Shown: positions 16,901 through 24,490 of the stretch, piece after piece | Position numbering within the stretch: position 1 is the stretch's first letter | Layout: every line of letters begins with the position of its first letter | Translations under genes and position numbers: made by a program | Assembly: GCF_915070105.1 (NCBI RefSeq) | Contig: NZ_CAJZFJ010000004.1 | Coordinates: 1 to 59,070 of the forward strand | Length of the DNA: 59,070 nucleotides | Direction: 5' to 3' | From: an uncultured Porphyromonas sp. | GTDB taxonomy: Bacteria; Bacteroidota; Bacteroidia; Bacteroidales; Porphyromonadaceae | The notes under the pieces: generated by a model | What the model saw: the letters and a program-made list of their open reading frames with translations, nothing else | What the model was told of the DNA's origin: nothing | Databases searched by the model: none

Positions 16901-17369
16901 CGGGTCGCTCGCCATCTTGGTCAGCGAGGACCTCCAGTACGGCTTGGTGCAGGAGGGCACTGCTCTCGATCTGGACACGTAGCCCCCCAGTGACCCCTAA
17001 CTCATAGGCAAAGGAGCGGACGACCTCCTGAAAGAAGGAGTCAATCGTACGCACCCTAAAGCTCGTATAGTCAAGTAGAAGGGCACGGAGTGCCCCCCGG
17101 GCTCGCTGCTTCAGCCCCTTTGGGTCAAGGTGCAGAGCCTGCTTTAGCTCTGCGAAGAAAGGAGAGTCCTCGGGGCTCTTGGCTAGGACGTAGAGCTCCT
17201 GTATGATACGCTCCTTCATCTCTGCTGTAGCCTTGTTGGTGAAGGTCACAGCCTGGATGTGTCTGAAGGTATTAGGATCGCTCGTGGATAAGGCTAATCG
17301 TAGATACTCGCGGGTCAGCGTATGGGTCTTCCCCGATCCTGCTGAGGCGGTGTAGAGGTCAAGAGACAT
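13968..17369 (-). CDS. UvrD-type helicase with C-terminal RecB-like nuclease (AddA-like)
   Basis: An 1133-residue protein that starts with the Walker A motif TASAGSGKT (residues 8-16), followed by AVTFTNKATAEMKERI (motif Ia region), IDEFQDTS (motif II), VGDAKQSIYRFR (motif III), TIHKSKGLGFPVVLLPDL (motif V) and LLYVATTRAKEELHIW (motif VI). The C terminus has IIDYKFG and QIQGYQALL, the PD-(D/E)xK nuclease motifs of RecB/AddA proteins. It probably processes double-strand DNA ends for recombination. The usual partner AddB is not adjacent and not in the window. It is the third gene of a minus-strand unit, 36 bp after pdxA. Confidence 0.9.
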   Translation of the reverse strand: MSLDLYTASAGSGKTHTLTREYLRLALSTSDPNTFRHIQAVTFTNKATAEMKERIIQELYVLAKSPEDSPFFAELKQALHLDPKGLKQRARGALRALLLDYTSFRVRTIDSFFQEVVRSFAYELGVTGGLRVQIESSALLHQAVLEVLADQDGERPDNQIRAWIQALAEDNLSSGKSYHIETSLEAFAKQLEEEPVKLLRQDKGLPTKEAIASLQEVLKKIIDNTRRQAKRLATDALEALRATGIPPEDIKGGITKFPLGALKSCVKASGEIFESSSKGFYSERATLQKICRANDLEEQLGLFLAKEKLERYRAQLEPHLASIIEHVRAFDKLCREKGGIYVTALVIYEYLGRYGLLIDIDNKLQELKQEQGTMLLADAPSLISKLLKDAQTDTPFLYEKIGAKIRHHMIDEFQDTSRLQYDNFHPLLQEAMASGNDSLIVGDAKQSIYRFRNSDSTLLTRVVPEDFAQSIKQTSLKDNWRSVPEIIKFNNQLYQQIIPLLDRLFTKCIEALPNSTLDKEKEPLLSTLRGHLVAYEDVKQRVPKKKPKSKGLVALHEYTEEKKNGRKPQGGEADEEDKEKASSNAFQQIPLVLIDLQKRGYRPMDIAILVRNKKAATDIAEILQNYPKEKYEGSSLSFISQEALLVSSAVSTRFIVAALAYISSNGTALQQALLLELHSQLARTMGTEEPSPSLDEETLHQLLTIGRRGLYEAAEEILHLFQPILPDQESAYVVHLLDMLYTWETEQSADIPSFLEYWADGGAEERILTPTNEQACSLMTIHKSKGLGFPVVLLPDLGWELDASTHHENILWCSTEGKETDELPMQEIASLPLKYSRKLYYTLFAREYLEERMNYTFDALNLLYVATTRAKEELHIWLPTSTDGKKKEKNEPLSNIPKDIKALLMEEDDGKPLWQGLPAEVISEEKGTSEEKYPKLIQRQAIHTSLQENILQVDSIISHPITDRIAILRKGLDYFSEEQQLRYGHTMHLILAEIETTEDIEGALERAISQGLIAPDEEDDVRQSLLRVVSHSECARWFDGSGVVRNECSIIGGGLEGSRRPDRIVFYADEGADRDQTSVEIIDYKFGHFDKRYYAQIQGYQALLQRMGYRDVKGWLCYIEKDKIKVIPVPPKR

Positions 17370-17405
17370 GTCTTGCGCAGGGTTATATGATTGCTCAGCT
17401 AGGGA

Positions 17406-18503
17406 TTAGTAGTCCTCCGAGGTGGTGTCGAGCTTCTCATCATCTCGGCTGCGATTGTGATAGCAGCGACGAAGGGGATTGCGTGTGGCCTCGTCATACC
17501 GACGGCGGGCACGATAGATGTCGAGGGCGCAGTAGATCGCCTCACGCATGGAGGTCGGATCGGCTATCCCCCTGCCTGCTATGTCGTAGCCCGTACCGTG
17601 ATCGGGAGAGGTGCGTACGAACTGTAAGCCGAGGGTGACATTGACCCCCTCACCCATATAGAGCGCCTTGAAGGGTGCTAAGCCCTGATCGTGGTACATG
17701 GCGAGGATACCATCGAACGAATCTACCCGCCCACTGCCCCAAAAGCCATCGGCTGCATAGGGCCCAAAGGTGATGATGCCCGACTCGAAGGCCTTGGCCA
17801 CGGCAGGCTGGATGATCGTCCCCTCCTCCTGTCCCATGAGCCCCTTGTCCCCTGCGTGGGGGTTGAGGGCTAGGACAGCTAGACGAGGCTTCGTGATACC
17901 GAAGTCTCGTTGTAGCCCAGCCTCCAGCAGACGTAGCTTCCTCAGGATGAGCTCCTCGTTCAGAGCTGAGGCGACCTCCTGTAGGGCGATATGCTCCGTG
18001 GCGATGGCCACACGGCAGTCGCCTGCGACGAGCACCATTAGGGACTCCCCGGGGGTAGTGGCACCGACACTCTCTAGGTACTTCGTATGCCCATTGAAGG
18101 GGAAGAGCTCACGGGGCATCACAGCCTTGTTGATCGGGGCTGTGACGAGCACATCACATAGCCCACTACGTATGTCGGCTACTGCACGCTCCAGCGCCAT
18201 GAAGGCACTGTGCCCAGCTTCCTCCCTCGGCTCACCCATGTGTACGGTCTCTCGCCCCTGAGTGCAGTCGATGAGGTTCAGCACACCTGCCTTGGCCTCC
18301 TGAGGGCTCGTGATGGTGTGCCAAGAGACCTGCTCGAGGCCAAGGTGGTTGCGCCAAAAGGCAGCTACATGCGATGAGCCGTAGAGGATGGGGGTGCAGA
18401 GCTCGCAGAGGCGGTCATCCTCGAATATCTTGAGGATGAGCTCATAGCCGATACCATTGATGTCGCCATGTGTGATGGCTACACGTATCCGTTGTCCGTC
18501 CAT
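17406..18503 (-). CDS. pdxA: 4-hydroxythreonine-4-phosphate dehydrogenase
   Basis: Oxidises 4-phosphohydroxy-L-threonine in the DXP-dependent route to pyridoxal phosphate. Family features include the start IRVAITHGDINGIGYELI, FPFNGHTKYLES (metal-ligand His) and FDGILAMYHDQGLAPFKAL (second metal site). Length 365 residues; the last 30 residues are a polar extension. It is 14 bp after the DUF4837-like gene and 36 bp before the AddA-like gene. Confidence 0.95.
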   Translation of the reverse strand: MDGQRIRVAITHGDINGIGYELILKIFEDDRLCELCTPILYGSSHVAAFWRNHLGLEQVSWHTITSPQEAKAGVLNLIDCTQGRETVHMGEPREEAGHSAFMALERAVADIRSGLCDVLVTAPINKAVMPRELFPFNGHTKYLESVGATTPGESLMVLVAGDCRVAIATEHIALQEVASALNEELILRKLRLLEAGLQRDFGITKPRLAVLALNPHAGDKGLMGQEEGTIIQPAVAKAFESGIITFGPYAADGFWGSGRVDSFDGILAMYHDQGLAPFKALYMGEGVNVTLGLQFVRTSPDHGTGYDIAGRGIADPTSMREAIYCALDIYRARRRYDEATRNPLRRCYHNRSRDDEKLDTTSEDY

Positions 18504-18517
18504 CTGAGGTCGCCGTC

Positions 18518-19582
18518 TTAGAAGCCCTTGGTGAACTTTGCGCTGAGGATGCTCTGAGGGTCAAAGTCCTTGACAGACTTTGGACGGAAGGTATAGAGGG
18601 CTGCCTCCATCATACGTATGAGGTGGAGCTTGTCCTCGTTGGGGCGGTAGACGAAGCCCTCGACGACATAGACCTTGCCCGCAGCCTCATCGACGATCGC
18701 TTGGCAGACGAAGGGGCCACCCATCATCGCTCCACCCGTCATCTTCCACAGGCCTCTGACCTCGGCACGAGCCTTGGTCTCGCCGAGCTGTACACGGCGG
18801 TAGAGGAGCCCATAGTTCTGCTCGGTGCAGGGGTAGGAGCCCTCGAACTCACCGGAGATATTCATCTTCAGTACAGAGTCACGCTTGGCGACGATGGCAT
18901 CTAGGCTGATGTCGTTATCAGAGTGATAGGGATAGGTGTAGATGAGTAGGTCATGACGGCTACGCATAGAGGCATTGGACATCCAGAGGAAGTCCTTGCC
19001 GATCTTGCTGCCACGGATATCCTGAGGGACATTCACCCGATAGCCGAAGAGGCTGTCTGCCTTCTCCTGTGCCTGCTGGCTGTACTGCTTGGAGAGGAGT
19101 TCGCCGAAGAGGAAGAGCTCGTGGCGGAGGAAGAGGTTCATGATCGCCTCCCCGTCACGCTTGGTATAGCTGATGACCGAGTCGGGGGAGGGGGAGGTGA
19201 CACGTAGCACGATCTGTCCCTTGGCCCAGTCATCATAGCTGTACTTGAGCGAGGTCTGGGTATAGCGCTCGGCATCTACGTCTACGATGAGGATGTTGCG
19301 CACCAGCTTCATGAAGCCCGAGAAGGACTGTGTGGGGATACGGGAGATACGCAGTGAGGGCTCACTCTGTGGGAGCGAGGGGGCATCCTCCTCCAGTAGG
19401 TCATAGAGAGTCGTACCCATGGGGGACTCGAAGTACTCCTTGTTCATCACGAGCATCAGTTCTCCGGGCTTACCAGTGGCATTCTGCTGGAGGACGGAGC
19501 CTCCTGACTTGGACTTACAGCTAGAGAGGGGGAGGAGAGCTAGGCTGAGGAGCAGAGCCAGCGTGAGAGAGCATCGTTTCAT
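18518..19582 (-). CDS. DUF4837-like lipoprotein
   Basis: A 354-residue lipoprotein (lipobox LSSC, Cys22). The body resembles the Bacteroidota DUF4837 family: GKPGELMLVMNKEYFES near the start, then LRISRIPTQSFSGFMKLVRNILIVDVD, and a C-terminal region with MMGGPFVCQAIVDEAAGKVYVVEGFVYRP. Function unknown. It is the first gene of the unit with pdxA and the AddA-like gene and has a TATCTTTG box 55 bp upstream. Confidence 0.82.
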   Translation of the reverse strand: MKRCSLTLALLLSLALLPLSSCKSKSGGSVLQQNATGKPGELMLVMNKEYFESPMGTTLYDLLEEDAPSLPQSEPSLRISRIPTQSFSGFMKLVRNILIVDVDAERYTQTSLKYSYDDWAKGQIVLRVTSPSPDSVISYTKRDGEAIMNLFLRHELFLFGELLSKQYSQQAQEKADSLFGYRVNVPQDIRGSKIGKDFLWMSNASMRSRHDLLIYTYPYHSDNDISLDAIVAKRDSVLKMNISGEFEGSYPCTEQNYGLLYRRVQLGETKARAEVRGLWKMTGGAMMGGPFVCQAIVDEAAGKVYVVEGFVYRPNEDKLHLIRMMEAALYTFRPKSVKDFDPQSILSAKFTKGF

Positions 19583-19637
19583 TGTCCGTTATATTTATGT
19601 GGTTTATATTCCGTGATAGTAATACTATATATGTAGG

Positions 19638-19645
19638 CAAAGATA
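19638..19645 (-). promoter_or_regulatory. -7 box (TATCTTTG) of the DUF4837-pdxA-addA unit
   Basis: CAAAGATA on the plus strand; leader of about 50 nt to the ATG at 19582. Confidence 0.5.
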
Positions 19646-19795
19646 GCGAAACTAGGGGGAACAGCTACGTGTCCTACCTCGCACAAGAGCGAGTACAATG
19701 TAGCCCTACCGAGGCTTCGGAGTGTCCCTACTAGATAGCTTGTGGAGAGGTGCGATCACAAGTCGGGTAGAGCGGTTATCCCGAGGCCCTACTAG

Positions 19796-19904
19796 CGAAC
19801 ATACCGAGAGCGCATTTGCGCTCTCGGTATGTTCGCCTCTGCGCTCTAAGTAACATCATGGGAGCGTTCATACCGAGAGCGTGAGTGCGCTCTCGGTATG
19901 AACG
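19796..19904. repeat. Two hairpin repeats of the CTCGGTAT family
   Basis: The first is a perfect 19 bp inverted repeat (19796-19814 with 19817-19835) around TT. The second is 17 bp (19865-19881 with 19888-19904) followed by GTTTTTG, so it could terminate a plus-strand transcript. Both show CATACCGAGAGCG / CGCTCTCGGTATG. Nothing else is visible in the 19583-20189 gap apart from promoters. Confidence 0.85.
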
Positions 19905-20127
19905 TTTTTGCCCTCTAAGAGTGCTTGATAGAGAGGATGTTACATCAGGACTATTTTCGTCTATACAGTCTGCTCTCTGTGTGGAGATCGTGGGAGACCT
20001 TGGGCTTGGGAAAAATCTTCACTTGAGAGGGTCTCGCTAGATCTGGGTAGCATACCGAGTCGCTAGCTATATGTGAGATTGTAGGGTTGCACAGGATGGG
20101 CAGAAGTGTGTAGTGTATATATTTCTT

Positions 20128-20135
20128 TATCTTTG
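20128..20135 (+). promoter_or_regulatory. -7 box (TATCTTTG) for the outer-membrane protein gene
   Basis: Matches TAnnTTTG; leader of about 49 nt to the ATG at 20190. Confidence 0.5.
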
Positions 20136-20189
20136 TATCGCCATGAGACAAGAGCTGTCTCGTGGCTCATATAAAACTAACAGACATAT

Positions 20190-20957
20190 ATGAAGAAGAT
20201 TATCATGGTAGCAGCACTCGCTGCTACATCGATTGTAGCCGCTCAGGCACAGAACGAGTTCAAGCCCAAGGCTGGTGATGTCACCACAGATGTTAGCCTC
20301 TTCGCTAACGGCCTATTCTCTAACCCTACTGCCCTCTACAAGGGGAATGTAGCTAGTGGTGCCTCTGTAGGTACAAACTCAGGTTCAATTAACCTGAACA
20401 CAGTAGGAGTCCTCAAGGGCCGCTACTTCTTCCAGGACGATCTCGCACTTCGTCTCTCTCTTGGCCTCTCTGCTCCCTCTGTCAAGAAAACTACTGAGCA
20501 GCCCAATAACAACGAGGTCGAAAAGTATCGCTCCTCGACCATCTACTTCGGTGTAGGTGTCGAAAAGCACTTCGCTGGGACGGATCGTCTCTCTCCTTAC
20601 GTTGGCGCTGAGCTCCACCTCGGCTCCTACTCTACGAACTATGAGAAGAACGTAACCCAAACGATCGGTACGTCCGTTAAGACGACTAATACGCAGATTA
20701 AGACTGCTCCAGGCTTCACCTTTGGTGGTGGTCTCTTCATGGGTGCAGACTACTACATCGCTCCTAAGGTCTTCCTAGGACTCGAAGCAGGTCTCAATAT
20801 CGATGCTCATAGCCTTGGTACGGGCTCGAACGTCGTAACGACCAACGAAACGGGTAAGCCTACAAAGACGGATGACAATAGCGGTAAGACCAAGTTCAGT
20901 GGTTCTACGATGAACACTGACCTTCAGGTTGGCTTCAAGATCGGTTTCGTGTTCTAA
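20190..20957 (+). CDS. Outer-membrane beta-barrel protein
   Basis: A 255-residue protein with a signal peptide ending AAQAQ (about residue 21). The body has alternating hydrophobic/polar strands and repeated aromatic-glycine patterns (YFFQDDLALRLSLGL, FGGGLFMGADYYIAPKVFLGLEAG) and ends in the strand MNTDLQVGFKIGFVF with a terminal Phe, as outer-membrane barrels do. It probably belongs to the OmpA-like beta-barrel/porin superfamily; the specific function is unknown. Single gene with its own -7 box and terminator. Confidence 0.85.
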   Translation: MKKIIMVAALAATSIVAAQAQNEFKPKAGDVTTDVSLFANGLFSNPTALYKGNVASGASVGTNSGSINLNTVGVLKGRYFFQDDLALRLSLGLSAPSVKKTTEQPNNNEVEKYRSSTIYFGVGVEKHFAGTDRLSPYVGAELHLGSYSTNYEKNVTQTIGTSVKTTNTQIKTAPGFTFGGGLFMGADYYIAPKVFLGLEAGLNIDAHSLGTGSNVVTTNETGKPTKTDDNSGKTKFSGSTMNTDLQVGFKIGFVF

Positions 20958-21004
20958 GCACTAAATCATGCTAATCCCCTAGCCTTAGGCTAGGACATAC
21001 ATAC

Positions 21005-21043
21005 GACACAGCCCATCGGGAACTATTCCCGATGGGCTGTGTC
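21005..21043. terminator. Bidirectional hairpin terminator
   Basis: Perfect 18 bp stem (21005-21022 with 21026-21043), 3 nt loop, between the convergent outer-membrane protein gene and pcrA. Confidence 0.8.
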
Positions 21044-21104
21044 TGTATAGTAGGGCTGACGTTGTCGTCTCGTGGCTTAGGGCTATTGTCTTACGAGCTG
21101 GAGA

Positions 21105-23426
21105 TTAGTCTAAGACTTGGAGCTGGGCGAAGCGTAGGAGGAGCTTCTTCGTGTCGCCTGCATCGAAGGCTACCACCGCCTTCGCATTCTCTCCCGATCC
21201 TTCTAGCTCCATGACTTCACCCTCGCCAAATCGCTTGTGTAGGACTCGGGTACCGATACGTAGATCACCGATCGAGGTGTGCTTCTCCTCCGCCTCATCA
21301 CTCCACCTGCGCTGGGTGAGGACACGCCGATTGGGGCGAGCCTTGGGCAGGAAGTCGGGGGCAGAGCTGAAGTCCCTTGGGAGCTCACCACCACGATGGG
21401 GGCGAGGAGGCCCCTGAAGCCACGAAGGGGTAGAGCCAAAGCCATGCGCCGTATCGAACTGGATGTACTCCGTGGGGAGCTCTCTGAGGAAACGGCTGGG
21501 GCGACTGAACTCCGTGCGCCCATTGCGGAAACGCTCTCGAGCATAGCCTAGGTGACAGGTCTTCTCCGCCCGGGTGAGTGCTACGTAGAAGAGTCGTCGC
21601 TCCTCCTCCAGCTCACGTCCCGTATTGCTCATCGAGGAGGGGAAGAGATCCTCCTCCAGCCCGAGGACGAAGACGTGGGGGAACTCCAATCCCTTCGAGG
21701 CATGGATCGTCATCAGGGTCACGGCATCCTCTCCCTCACCCCGGGTATCTTGGTCGGTCAGTAGGGCTACGCCACTTACGTAGGAGCCCAGCGTGGGGGT
21801 GTCCCCCTCCTCGAGAGTAGCCTGTACGTACTCCTCTATCCCGGAGAGTAGCTCCTGGATATTCTCCACACGAGTCTTACCCTCCTGCGTGGTATCGCTC
21901 TTCAGATCGGCGAGGATACCTGTCTGTAGGATCACTTGCTCTACGACATCGTAGAGGTCATCACTTGTCTGGCTAAGGGTGCGTAGCTCGTCGAGTAGGG
22001 CTGCGAAGGACTGGAGCCGCCCCGCCGTAGGCCTATTGACCTCTACCCCGTAGGCGAGCGGATTACGTAGGATCTCCATGATCGGGAGGTGGTGCAGACG
22101 AGAGGCACTACGTACACGCAGTACCGTGGTGTCTCCGATGCTTCGCTTGGGGTAGTTGATGATGCGTAGGAGGGCTTCCTCGTCCTGCTCATTGATGAGC
22201 ACACGTAGGTAAGCCATTACGTCCATGATCTCCTTGTGGTCGAAGAAGAATCTCCCCCCGTAGATGCGGAAGGGGATACCGATGCGACGAAAGACCTGCT
22301 CCAGCGTACGGCTCTGTGCATTCGTGCGGTAGAGTATGGCGATGGAGTCGTAGCTCTGCCCCTGCTCTCGGTGTAGACGCTGGATCTCCTCCCCAGCCCA
22401 GAGCGCCTCGAGGTCGCCCGAGAGGGCCTCATGTACCTGGATTGGCTCCCCGACAGCCTCCTCGGAGAAGACCTGCTTAGGGATCTGGTACTCGTTGTGA
22501 GCGATGATGCTCCCAGCGGCAGAGACGATGGTCTGGGTGGAGCGGTAGTTGCGCTCAAGCTTGAAGACCTTGGTAGAGGGGAAGGTCTTCTCAAAGTTGA
22601 GGATATTGTCTAGGTTAGCACCTCTAAAGGAGTAGATGCTCTGTGCATCGTCACCGACGACGAAGATAGCCCCCTTCTCCTGCATGAGTTGCTTGGCGAC
22701 CATATACTGGGCGAAGTTCGTATCCTGATACTCGTCGATGAGGAGGTAGTCGATACGCTCCTGCCACTCCTTGAGTACCTCGGGATTCTGACGGAAGAGG
22801 ATATTGATCTGTAGGAGCAGGTCATCGAAGTCCATCGCATTGCTTTGCCTTAGTTCGTCCCAGTAGAGGCGATAGATCTCGGCTATGCGGGGTAGCCCAC
22901 TCTTGGCATCATACTTCACGAGTTCACCATAGGAGGCATAGGCCTCGGGGGTGAGTAGCCTATTCTTGGCCGAGGAGATACGGCTGTGGATGAGGTTGGG
23001 CTTGTAGACCTTGTCATCGAGTCCCAGCCGCTTCACGATCGCCTTGATACAGCTACGACTATCATTGGTATTATAGACTGAGAAGGTTGGGGTATAGCCC
23101 AGGAGCGAAGCATGTAGGCGTAGGATGCTGAGGAAGACCGAGTGGAACGTCCCCATCCGTATCTGTCGTGCTACGGAGCCTGCTCGCTCGCTGATACGCT
23201 GACGCATCTCCCGAGCAGCCTTGTTGGTAAAGGTCAGGGCCATCAGTCCCATTGGGTGGTAGCCGCAGTCGAGCAGGTAGAGGAGCTTGTAGACGAGGAC
23301 ACGGGTCTTGCCACTACCTGCACCTGCGATGACCAGCGCAGGGCCATCGTTGTAGGTCACAGCGGCTCGCTGTGCCTCATTGAGCTCGGTGAGGTAGGGG
23401 AAGTCCAGCGGTGTAGTGCTAGGCAT
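21105..23426 (-). CDS. pcrA: ATP-dependent DNA helicase PcrA/UvrD
   Basis: A 773-residue SF1A 3'-5' helicase of repair and replication restart. Motifs run in order: Walker A AGAGSGKT, ALTFTNKAAREMRQRI (Ia), LLIDEYQDTN (II), VGDDAQSIYSFRGA (III), KLERNYRSTQTI (IV), TIHASKGLEFPHVFVLGLEEDLFP (V) and LFYVALTRAEKTCHLGYA (VI). The C terminus has the small GTRVLHKRFGEGEV domain typical of PcrA. It begins only 32 bp after porN on the same strand, so it may be read from the T9SS operon. Confidence 0.95.
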   Translation of the reverse strand: MPSTTPLDFPYLTELNEAQRAAVTYNDGPALVIAGAGSGKTRVLVYKLLYLLDCGYHPMGLMALTFTNKAAREMRQRISERAGSVARQIRMGTFHSVFLSILRLHASLLGYTPTFSVYNTNDSRSCIKAIVKRLGLDDKVYKPNLIHSRISSAKNRLLTPEAYASYGELVKYDAKSGLPRIAEIYRLYWDELRQSNAMDFDDLLLQINILFRQNPEVLKEWQERIDYLLIDEYQDTNFAQYMVAKQLMQEKGAIFVVGDDAQSIYSFRGANLDNILNFEKTFPSTKVFKLERNYRSTQTIVSAAGSIIAHNEYQIPKQVFSEEAVGEPIQVHEALSGDLEALWAGEEIQRLHREQGQSYDSIAILYRTNAQSRTLEQVFRRIGIPFRIYGGRFFFDHKEIMDVMAYLRVLINEQDEEALLRIINYPKRSIGDTTVLRVRSASRLHHLPIMEILRNPLAYGVEVNRPTAGRLQSFAALLDELRTLSQTSDDLYDVVEQVILQTGILADLKSDTTQEGKTRVENIQELLSGIEEYVQATLEEGDTPTLGSYVSGVALLTDQDTRGEGEDAVTLMTIHASKGLEFPHVFVLGLEEDLFPSSMSNTGRELEEERRLFYVALTRAEKTCHLGYARERFRNGRTEFSRPSRFLRELPTEYIQFDTAHGFGSTPSWLQGPPRPHRGGELPRDFSSAPDFLPKARPNRRVLTQRRWSDEAEEKHTSIGDLRIGTRVLHKRFGEGEVMELEGSGENAKAVVAFDAGDTKKLLLRFAQLQVLD

Positions 23427-23458
23427 GTATCTGATGAGATGGATAGGTGGTGGAGGGC

Positions 23459-24466
23459 TTAGCCTCGGTTACGGATGGAGCGTGTCGTGGAGTGTCCACC
23501 CTTAGAGGACTTGGTGCTGGGTGAAGCCTTCGGCGTGCGTACCTTCTTTGCCTTTTGGGTAGAGGGGCGATGCTTTAGGGTGCTATCGGGGAGGAAGAGA
23601 CGAGAGCCGAAGGCCTTTAGTTCGTCCTCGATACGTGTCTGTTCCTTCCTTAGCTCTTCGGCAGAGGTGGAGGACTGCACGAGACTGCGCCCGAGGAGAT
23701 GGTCTGCTCTGATGATCTCGCCCTCATAGAGGTGTAGGGTGAAGAAGTCATCTAGCGAAGCACGCTTAGCTGCATTCTGCTTAGATAGGGGGATGAGCTG
23801 ATCACTGAGGTAGGGCTGTAGAGCTTCGTACTCGACCCAGAAGAGGGGCATATTCACAGCACCATAGTCCCCGACTGTAGAGAGGATAGGGCAGAGGGCG
23901 AGCACGAGTCGGTCATAGGTAGAGGTCGCTTCGTCGAAGAGGTACGCTTCCTTGAGGTAGTAGCTCTTGACCTCGGTGGTGGGGAGGTCACTAGGCTGGA
24001 CGGTGAGTACTTCCTTAGCACCCTTGCCCTCGACCTTGTAGGGGATATGGAAGCGATCTAGGAAGTCTCGGTAGGGGAGTAGGTGAGCTTCGTCGAGCTG
24101 CTCCTCACCATCGAGGTACTCATAGACCCGTAGCTTCCCCGCTTGATAGAGCCAGCAGATCTGTGCGAAGAGGTTCGCACGTGTCGGGGTCGTGACCTCG
24201 GGATAGTAGAGGGGGGCGTTAGTAGGAGTCGTGAGGTCGATCAGACGATAGATGCTGCGTAGCCATGAGGCAGACTGGAGAGCACTGGCGATACGTCCCT
24301 CTTCGTGAACGAAGGTGCGGGAGGTAGAGGACTGAGCCTTCGGTGTCTCGAGTGTCGCCCTTGCGCCCTTGCGTACCACTGGGGTACTAGGTGTGGAGAC
24401 CTGTGCCCAGAGGGGGGTGAGGGTGAGAAGGTATAGCGAGAGGAGGGTGAGGAGTATCTTCTTCAT
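23459..24466 (-). CDS. porN: Type IX secretion system protein PorN/GldN
   Basis: Periplasmic T9SS core component that forms rings with the lipoprotein PorK beneath the outer membrane. The start at 24466 (MKKILLTLLSLYLLTLTPLWAQ) gives a clean signal peptide; a Met eight codons upstream is less likely. The mature part has the GldN features WLRSIYRLIDLTTPTNAPLYYP, NLFAQICWLYQAGKLRVYEYLDG and LFWVEYEALQPYLS. The Ser/Lys-rich C-terminal tail (about residues 300-335) looks disordered. It is the last por gene and follows porM by 24 bp. Confidence 0.95.
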   Translation of the reverse strand: MKKILLTLLSLYLLTLTPLWAQVSTPSTPVVRKGARATLETPKAQSSTSRTFVHEEGRIASALQSASWLRSIYRLIDLTTPTNAPLYYPEVTTPTRANLFAQICWLYQAGKLRVYEYLDGEEQLDEAHLLPYRDFLDRFHIPYKVEGKGAKEVLTVQPSDLPTTEVKSYYLKEAYLFDEATSTYDRLVLALCPILSTVGDYGAVNMPLFWVEYEALQPYLSDQLIPLSKQNAAKRASLDDFFTLHLYEGEIIRADHLLGRSLVQSSTSAEELRKEQTRIEDELKAFGSRLFLPDSTLKHRPSTQKAKKVRTPKASPSTKSSKGGHSTTRSIRNRG

Positions 24467-24490
24467 ATTCGTTCGTCCTGAGGGGGACAT

